Positions 56,780-64,000 of a stretch of 64,000 bases of DNA are shown one piece after another. The notes under the pieces are model-generated. The model did not search any database. It had not been told where the DNA came from and was given only the letters and a program-made list of their open reading frames with translations. The position numbers were made by a program, and so were the translations under genes. The DNA lies in the NCBI GenBank assembly GCA_023614405.1, contig CM042684.1:467055650-467119649 (forward strand), read 5' to 3'. The stretch's first letter is position 1, and each line of letters opens with the position of its first letter. This stretch comes from Avena insularis. Its lineage: Eukaryota > Streptophyta > Magnoliopsida > Poales > Poaceae.

Positions 56780-57657
56780 ATGGCAGCCCTACCATCAATT
56801 TTAATGCGTTCCTAGAAAGAAAAGTTGAAAAACAATGGAAGCAACTTCACGGATTGGTTCCGCAATTTGAGGATTGTCCTCACAATGGTAATTTGACCTA
56901 TGTCTTTGGATGCACCGCTAGGTGACCCACTGCAAGTGATGCTACCGATGAAGTAAAAATGTTTACCTCGCTCGGAAGAATCGATCTCCATAGTTCAAGT
57001 GTGCTATCTTGTATGGTTTAGAATCGGAGCTTGAGAAAAGGTTTGAAGAGTCGACCCATATGATATTGTCGAGGATCTCAAATTAATTTTTGAGACTCAT
57101 GCGGCAATTGAAAGTTATGAAGCTTGAAAAGTTCTTTAAGCGCAAGATGGAAGAGGTAGCTCGTCGGTGAGCATGTGCTTAAGATGTCAGGCACGCAAAT
57201 AAACTTCAAAGTTTGGGTATAGTGATTCCTAATACTTTGGGGTTTACCGCATCCTCCAATCACTACCACCAAGTTACAAGAACTTTGTGATGAACTACAA
57301 CATGCGTAACATGAACAAAGAGTTGCGTAACTATTTGCTATGTTAAAATCTGCGTAAGTGGAGATCAAGAAAGAGCACCAAGTGTTGATGGTCAATAAGA
57401 CCACCAAATTCAAGAAAGGCAAGTCTAAGCAAAGGGACACTTCAAGAAGGGTGGTAAGAAAGTTACCACGCCGACGAAGAAGACCAAGGCTGGACCTAAG
57501 CCTGGCGAAAGTGCTTTTCTGCAAGGGAGAAGGTCACTTTGGGCGGAATTGCCCAAAGTACTTGGCGGATTTGAAGCGGCAACATCAAGAAGAAAGGTAT
57601 ATCGATATACATGTTATTGATGTGTATCTCACTAGTATTAAGTAGTAGTGCACAGGT
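56780..57657 (+). pseudogene. BARE-like gag, degraded
   Basis: The likely start at 56780 gives MAALPSILMRS in one frame and NFNAFLERKVEKQWKQLHG in another, so it is frameshifted at once. Further pieces follow in mixed frames, up to a lysine-rich stretch (KKGKSKQRDTSR) and the zinc knuckle CKGEGHFGRNCPKYLADL at about 57520-57575. The knuckle keeps its CX4HX4C part; the first cysteine of the motif is replaced in the frame I read. Confidence 0.75.
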
Positions 57658-58150
57658 ATTTAATCTTGGTTCGGTTGCTCATATTTGTAACTCGAAGCAG
57701 AGCTGCGAATAAACGGAAGCTAGTGAAGAGCGAGGTGACGATCTTGGCGTGAAGCGGATCAAAGGTTGATGTGATCGCGGTGACGCTACCTCTTCATCTA
57801 CCATCGGGATTAGTTTTATACTTAAATAATTGTTATTTGGTGCTGCGTTAAGCATGAACATTATATCGGGATCTTGTTTATTGCGAGGCGGTTACTTGTT
57901 TAAATCCGAGAATAATGGTTGTTCGGTTTATATGAGTAATATGTTTTACGCATGCACCTTTGATAGATGGTCTATTCTTGTTGAATCTCGATAGTAGAAA
58001 TACACATATTAATAACATTGAAGCTAAACGATTGAGATCTGCGATAACTCGACCTATATGTGGCCTTGTCGTCTTGGTCACATTGGAGTGAAGCGTATGA
58101 AGAAACTCCATTCGATGGACTTCTTGAATCACTTGATTTTGAATCACTTG
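57658..58150 (+). pseudogene. BARE-like protease remnant
   Basis: At about 57662-57700 the sequence reads NLGSVAHICNSK, where copia proteases have DTGSVAHIC. The catalytic aspartate is thus replaced by asparagine and the threonine by leucine. The gag-pre-integrase region follows at about 58060-58190 (HIGVKRMKKLHSMDFL). Confidence 0.65.
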
Positions 58151-58823
58151 AAAGATGCGAAGCATGTCGATGGGTAAAATGACTAAGACTCCATTTTACG
58201 GTATAATGGAGCGAGCTCTGAACTTATTGGAAATCATACATACCGATGTGTGTGGTCCAATGAGTGTAGCATCATGTGATGGTTATCGTTATGTTCTTAC
58301 CTTCACGGATGACTTGAGTAGATATGGGTATATCTATTTCATGAAACATAAGTCCGAAACTTTTGAGAAGTTTAAGGAGTTTCAAAGTGAGGTAGAGAAT
58401 CAACGTAACAAGAAGATTAAATTTCTACGTTATGATCGTGGAGGTGAATATCTAAATTCTGAGTTTGGCGAGCATTTGAAGAAATGTGGAATACTTTTCA
58501 GATTGACACCGCCGGAACACCACAGCGTAATGGTGTGTCGAACGTCAGAATCGAACTCTCTTAGATATGGTTCGTTCTATGATGTCACTTACAGATTTGC
58601 CACTATCATTTTGGGGTTATGCATTAGAAAGCATGCATTCACTTTAAATAGGGCACCGTCTAAATCCGTTGAAACGACACCATATGAATTATGGTTTGGG
58701 AAGAAACCTAAATTGTCGTTCCTTAAAGTTTGGGGATCTGAAGCCTATGTAAAGAAGTTACTGAGGACAAGCTTGAACCCAAAGCGGAAAAATGCGTCTT
58801 CATAGGATACCCGAAGGAAACTA
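58151..58823 (+). pseudogene. BARE-like integrase
   Basis: The frame gives LLEIIHTDVCGPMSVASCDG, then VLTFTDDLSRYGYIYFMKHK and FLRYDRGGEYLNSEFGEHL, carrying the first aspartates of the DDE core. The block with the catalytic glutamate (58505-58560) is disturbed by small shifts. The C-terminal motif PYELWFGKKPKLSFLKVWG is recognisable. Confidence 0.85.
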
Positions 58824-60122
58824 TTGGGTATACCTTCTATCATAGATCCGAAGGCAAAAATCTTCGTTGCCAAGAATGGATCCTTTCTAGAGAAAGAATT
58901 TCTCTCGAAAGAAGTATTTGGAAGGAAAGTAGAACTTCGACGAGGTTGTCGAACCTTCTCTCGAATTGCGAGTAGCGCAGCACGGAAGAAGTTCTGTGGT
59001 GCACCAATAAGAGAGGAAGCTAATGATGGTGATCATGAAACTTTGGTTGAAGTTGCTACAGAGCCTCGGAGGTCAACGAGAACTCGTACCACTCCAGATT
59101 GGTATGATTCCGTTATGAATGTCATGTTGGTGGACAACACCGATGACCCCGAGACATATGAGGCGATGATGAGCCCAGATTCCAATAAATGGCAAGAAGC
59201 CATGAACCGAGATTGGATCCATGTACGAAAACCAAGTATGGACTTTGGTGGACTTACCGGATGGCGGAAGGCTGTCGAGAACAAATGGATTTTCAAGAAG
59301 AAAACAGATCTTGATGGTAATGTTATCGTTTATAAAGCTCGACTTGTCGCAAAAGGGTTTCGACAAATTCAAGGAGTTGACTACGATGAGACTTTCTCAC
59401 CGTAGCGAAGCTAAAATCTGTGAGGATTATGTTAGCAATCGCTGCATATTATGATTATGAGATATGGCGATGGATGTCAAAACAGCATTCCTCAATGGAG
59501 ACATTGATGAAGAGTTGTATATGATGCAACCCAAAGGTTTTGTCGATCCTAAAGATGCTAACAAGGTATGCAAACTTCAACGGTCCATCTATGGGTTGAA
59601 GCAAGCATCCCGAAGTTGGAATCAACATTTTGATAAGGTAATCAAAAGTTTTGGTTTTATACAAACTTATGGAGAAGCTTGTATTTACAAGAAAGTGAGT
59701 GGGAGCTCAGAGCATTCTTAATCGTATGTGGATGACATATTGTTGATTGGGAATGATGTAGACCTTCTTAATAGTGTCAAAGAGTATTTGAATAATAGTT
59801 TTTCAATGAAGGATCTTGGCGAAGCAGCTTACATATTAGGCATAAAGATTTATAGAGATAGATCGAAACGCCAAATATCATTGTCACAAAGTACATATTT
59901 GGACAAAGTTCTAAAGAGGTTTGGAATGGAAGATAGCAAGAAAGGGTTCTTGCCCATGTTGCCCAATACGACCTTGAGTAAAACTCAAAGTCCGACATCG
60001 AAGAAGATAGAGAAAGGATGAGTAAGACTCCTTATGCATCAGCCATAGGATCTCTAATGTATGCCATGCTATGTACAAGACCCGACATTGCATATCCGTT
60101 AGTTTAACTAGCAGATATCAAA
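58824..60122 (+). pseudogene. BARE-like reverse transcriptase
   Basis: Pieces in order are WQEAMNRDWIHVRKPSM, ENKWIFKKKTDLDGNVIVYK, ARLVAKGFRQIQGVDYDETF, MAMDVKTAFLNGDIDEELYM, RSIYGLKQASRSWNQHF and SYVDDILLIGNDVDLL. The YVDD catalytic box is intact (about 59729-59740). There is a stop immediately before it (59719-59721) and shifts near 59404, 59985 and 60020. Confidence 0.9.
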
Positions 60123-60700
60123 GTGATCCAGAGTGGATCATTGGACAATGTCAAAAACATCCTTAAGTACTTGAGAAGAACTAAGGATATGGTTCTTTCT
60201 TATGGAGGTGATGAACAACTCGTTGTTAATGGTTACACCGATGCTAGTTGGAACACCGATCTGGATGATTCTAAATCACAATCTGGATACGTATTTATTT
60301 TGAATGGTGCGAGCTAGCTGGAGGAGTGCAAAGCAAAGCGTTGTGGCGAGATCTTCAATCAATCGGAATACATGGTCGCCGGAGGCTTCACAAGAAGCGA
60401 TATGGATGAAAGAGTTCATTACGTAGCTGGGTGTGGTTCCAAGTGCTGGACCCAATGTCTATCTACTGTGATAACATGGGCGCCATAGCCAATGCGCAAG
60501 AACCAAGGTCACACAAGAAGTCAAGCATATCAAGCTGCGTTTCACGCTATTCGAGAACATATCCGGGATGGGGATATAAAGATTTGCAAAGTACACACAG
60601 ATCTGAATGTGGCGGATCCATTGACTAAACCTCTCCGAGGGCAAAGCATGACCAACACCAAGCTGCCATGGGTGTTCGTATATTACCATGTAATCTAGAT
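60123..60700 (+). pseudogene. BARE-like RNase H
   Basis: The frame reads LDNVKNILKYLRRTKDMVL, GYTDASWNTDLDDSKSQSGY and FILNGAS, then a stop (60315-60317). After several shifts DPMSIYCDNMGAIANAQEPR and VADPLTKPL close the gene. The catalytic D in GYTDASW is present. Confidence 0.88.
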
Positions 60701-60713
60701 TAGATGACTCTAG

Positions 60714-60727
60714 TGCAAGTGGGAGAC
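60714..60727 (+). other. Polypurine tract of BARE-like element
   Basis: GCAAGTGGGAGAC ends at the 3' LTR. The LTR here begins TGGAGATATGCCC, so TGT of the expected TGTTGGAG is missing. Confidence 0.65.
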
Positions 60728-62611
60728 TGGAGATATGCCCTAGAGGCAATAATAAATGTAGTTATTATTATATATCTTTGTGTTTATGATAAATGTTTAC
60801 ATTCATGCTATAATAGTATTAACAAGGAAACCATTAATACTTGTGTGATTTGTAAACTAAATATGAAGTCCCTAGTATAGCCTCTATACTTCACTAGCTT
60901 GTTGGTTGATTGATGATTGTGGTTTCCCTATCATGAACATTGAGATGTTATCAACAACAAGATCATATCGTTAGGAGAATGATATGGTGGACATACTCCT
61001 ATAGACAAGCGTAGCATAAAGATCAAGTCATTTCAATAGTTCAATTGCTATATGCTTTCTGATACATAGTAACCTAATTCCTTCGACCATGAGATCATGC
61101 ATATCACCTTTACTGGATGGATGCTATGATGTCATCACCCCCCTCACCGGAAGATGGTGGCTATACAGGTGGAGTTGAGTTTTAGGAAAGTTTTGGTTGA
61201 AACACATGGATCAAGTGTGGGATTTGTCCATCCACATGACGGATAGATATTCTGGGCCCTCTCGGTGAAATGTCATCCAATTAGCTTGCAAGCATGTGAC
61301 TTGGTCACAAGGGATCACATATCACGGGAACGAGAAAAGAGTACTTATCAGTAACGAGGATGAACTAGGTATGCAGAGATACCGACGATCATAACCTCGG
61401 ATAAGTAACATATCATGAGATAAAGGGAAATTGGTATCGTATGTAAGTGGTTCATTCGATCGCAAAGTAATCGTAGAAATATGTGGGAGCCATATGAATT
61501 TCCAGATTCCTCTATTGGTTATTGTTCGGAGAAGTGTCTCGATCATGTCCGCATAATTCACGAACCGTAGGGAGACACACTTAAGGATTCGACGTTGTTT
61601 GAGTAGTTATGGTATTATGAGAAAGAGACCGAATGTTGTTCGGAGTCTCGGATGGGATCCGGGATATCACGAGGTGATCCGGAATGGTCCGGAGAATAAG
61701 ATTCATATAAGGAAAGTTCCGTTTCGGAGTTGGGGAATGGTTCCGGTGTTTTCATCGGGAACATTCTAGAAGGTCCCGGAATGTCCGGCACTCCGGAGGG
61801 GGAAGGGTACATGAGTGTGTCATTACATATTGGAATGATTGCATCATGTACTAAGTATTCTTGCTGTCCCAAATAAAGGATTTATTTAAATCCTAAATTG
61901 AAAAGTCAAACGGCTAGTTTGAAAGTCAAACGGCAAGTTTTGGGAAGTGGGAAAAGAGGAGGAAGTGGAGACCGACTTGGGGGAGGAGTCCCCTTGGCCG
62001 GCGCGCCTCCCAAGGCCGACTTGGGGAGGGACTCCTCCCCTTGGCCGACCCTCCCACCTATAAAGGCAAGGGCGGGCCTCCTACACACACAAGTTTCCTA
62101 TCCTCTAAACTAAACCCTAGATCTAGACCCCGGTTTAGAGCTATTCGGTTTAGAGCCTTCTAATTGGTTTAGAGCCTTCTAATTGGTGTGTCTAATTACT
62201 AGACCACTAATAGCCTCTCTCATAAGCTCCACCATACTCGCACCGGCTTAAGGCGAAGCCTGGGATTTCCCTCTACTTCCCAGACCACGCCGTTGTCTTT
62301 GGAATCGCGAGGAGAGTGCTACAACCTCCGCCGCTGGAACAAGGAGAGGAAGGTCTTCGTCGAAAATCGAACGATGTGACCGATCATGGGAGCGCCATGG
62401 AACGCTGGCCTTGGAAGGATCGTCTACGCGATCTTGAGATCGGAAAGAGTACGACTACATCACCCACGAGAATCTGCTCTCGTTAAACACTTTGGAATCT
62501 TCGAGGGTGAGTTATTCCATCGACTCGTTGCTACAATCTAGTAGATAGATCTTGGCTTGTTTGTTTGTATGCGATAGAAAATTTTTGTTTTCCATGCTAC
62601 GAACCTCTACA
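60728..62611 (+). repeat. BARE-like 3' LTR
   Basis: 1884 bp, ending ACGAACCTCTACA before the GGGAG duplication. See the 5' LTR for the pattern of differences. Confidence 0.93.
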
Positions 62612-62616
62612 GGGAG

Positions 62617-63153
62617 AACACTAGTAATATCTCCAACTATCACTTAGCTTTCCTTGTTGTTGCGCTCAACAATGATACTCGGTACAATCTTGGTTCACTT
62701 ATTGCTCGTCGCCTAGCTGCTAGGGGGCCTATCTATGGGGGCATCATTGCCTCACGTGTAGTCAATGCATTAGGCCTTTCAGTGGCTCCTGATGATGCTA
62801 TGTTAGCACCACAGAGGCTCGACCTTGTTGCCATGAAAACTCATCATTTTGTCATTGCTACCTCTAATTTGAACAATCTAGTATATAGGATGCTTTTCAC
62901 TGACGGGGATGAAAGGGAGATCCTTTTGCCACAGCCTCCTTTGTTTAGTGTTGACAGGAGACCGTGGTCGCGCTCCAAGGAGGAGGTGGACGAGCAGCTT
63001 CGCTTGTTGGGTTTCCACGAGCAACACCAGGAGGATGCGCCCTCCTATGATTACTCCGCATATTACGGAGGGGCGTACTCGGGCTCGCACCAGGACGAGG
63101 GTACCTCCTCATCGTACCCTGGTGATACTTCATCCTGGCCAACTTGGGATTGA
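62617..63153 (+). pseudogene. Element C ORF2, right half
   Basis: The frame reads NTSNISNYHLAFLVVALNND, NLGSLIARRLAARGPIYGG, then a tail rich in tyrosine, glycine and serine (SYDYSAYYGGAYSGSHQDEG), and stops at 63151-63153. It directly continues the left half across the copia insertion. Joined at the GGGAG duplication, the two halves are one base out of phase, so at least one more small indel lies near the junction. Confidence 0.65.
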
Positions 63154-64000
63154 TACCCACTTAGGCCAAAAGCCTAATCTTGGGGGGAGGTACGCCGACA
63201 CCACACTCATCTCCATATCATGTTGCGTCGGTACTTTGTATATTCATGTTTTCGTTCTCTTTTTAGTTTTCGTTCTTGTTTGCTTTTGCTTTCTAAAAAC
63301 ACAAAAAGACCAAAAATATTTTTGTTGTTTCTCTTTGGTTTGCTTCTTCTTTTTTGCCTTGGTTTGTTTTTCCCTTTTTGCTTTGTTTGAACTATTCGAA
63401 AAACCCAAAAAGATTTTGCTTTGCTTGTTTTTCTCTTTTGGTTCTTATTTAAAAATCGAAAACACCAAAAATATTTGTCGTTCTTCTTTGGTTTTTGCGA
63501 GTTTGCTACAGGGTTCGGCAGTTCTCAGTGGATTATTGGTTTCATATTATTATTCAAGCCACACAAGTGAAGAGCAATAATGAGGATCAATGACAACTTG
63601 AGGTGTGGTAAGAGGCTGGTAACGAACTCTATTTGTTTTCATTTTTGTACATATACTCATCACTGTGGGTGTGCTTAGTCTATTCATGTAGAGTGTATGT
63701 TTTCTTTGGATGCTTAGTAGTTCTTGCTTTCTTATGATTAGCTCTAGCTCGCTAATAGTTTGTAGCATGTCTTATTAATGTTTGCTTGCATTGCTCTATT
63801 CATAAATTGGTATGACACCGTGGTATCCTCCTCTGAATGTTTCATTTGATTGACTTGGCACATGCTCACGCATGCACATGACTGTAATAATCAGTTAAGC
63901 CTCGATGAATTATTTTGCCTTGAGGATCTTGAATCACTTCCATGCCATGATTAGTCCTGTTTTGTTGCAAGCATGATAATGACAACTATTGCTCTCTCGT
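63154..64000 (+). other. Element C 3' non-coding region, runs off the window
   Basis: A purine-rich motif CTTGGGGGGAGGTA (63179-63192) follows the ORF2 stop. The rest is T-rich, with repeated CTTTGGTTTGCTTC-like and AAAAACACAAAAAG-like words. Near 63845-63870 the sequence TTGACTTGGCACATGCTCAC parallels 9933-9953 in element A, showing distant homology of the 3' regions. No LTR is reached. Confidence 0.65.

Larger units (their letters stand above)
53721..62611 (+). mobile_element. BARE/Angela-like copia retrotransposon, complete
   Basis: An 8891-bp element has two long LTRs (53721-55606 and 60728-62611) and a perfect GGGAG duplication (53716-53720 and 62612-62616). Its order is gag, protease, integrase, RT, RNase H, which is Ty1/copia. 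LTR start, length and PBS fit the BARE/Angela group. The coding region has many stops and shifts. It is nested in ORF2 of element C and so is the youngest large insertion in this part of the window. Confidence 0.95.

Overview
The window is a piece of a large, repeat-packed grass genome, almost certainly Triticeae (wheat, barley, rye or Aegilops type). The evidence is the repeat families: BARE/Angela-like copia LTRs opening TGTTGGAGATATGCCC, Athila-lineage LTRs opening TGATACGTCC or TGATACGTTGC with a tRNA-Asp primer site, a Sirevirus-lineage copia element, several CACTA transposons and a LINE. One convincing host gene is present, a three-exon alpha-expansin at 22872-24124 (+). I see no tRNA, rRNA or CRISPR array.

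Layout. (1) 1-19779: a minus-strand Sirevirus-type copia element. Its 5' LTR is 18495-19779, gag about 15937-18040, followed by protease, integrase, RT and RNase H down to 1599. Its pol is broken by three insertions, each with a perfect 5-bp target duplication: a solo BARE-like LTR (1941-3554, AAAAA), an 8.5-kb Athila-lineage gag-pro element called A here (4485-12950, TTATG) and a solo gypsy-type LTR (14304-15036, GTATA). (2) 19780-24720: a low-repeat island with a CACTA end (to 20095), the expansin promoter, gene and 3' region. (3) 24721-28722: a non-autonomous CACTA element with a GC-rich island and a 158-bp hAT-type MITE (27928-28085, TSD CATGTAAG). (4) 30047-34306: degenerate short repeats, then a minus-strand LINE split by a third solo LTR (30894-32566, AAACA). 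(5) 34307-48157: fragments of Athila-lineage elements: a 5' LTR stub (P, +), M1 (-) with a fold-back rearrangement, and M2 (-) carrying a 3.7-kb CACTA (41341-45003, TSD ATA) and an acidic accessory ORF. (6) 48158-64000: a Sabrina-type Athila-lineage element (C, +) with gag-pro and a second ORF. The second ORF is split by a complete BARE/Angela-like copia element (53721-62611, TSD GGGAG). C runs off the right edge.

How the parts relate. Nearly every coding stretch except the expansin belongs to a mobile element and is broken by stops or frameshifts. The insertion order can be read from the target duplications. The Athila-lineage copies carry gag and a retropepsin but show no RT, RNase H or integrase in what is visible, so they look like non-autonomous elements needing a helper. 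Element A is a mosaic. Its LTR centre, primer site and gag-pro resemble C, while its 3' non-coding half and outer U3 resemble M1/M2, with junctions near 4700 (repeated near 11778) and near 8800. This is the most interesting structural signal I found; I found no clear evidence of a wholly new biological system.
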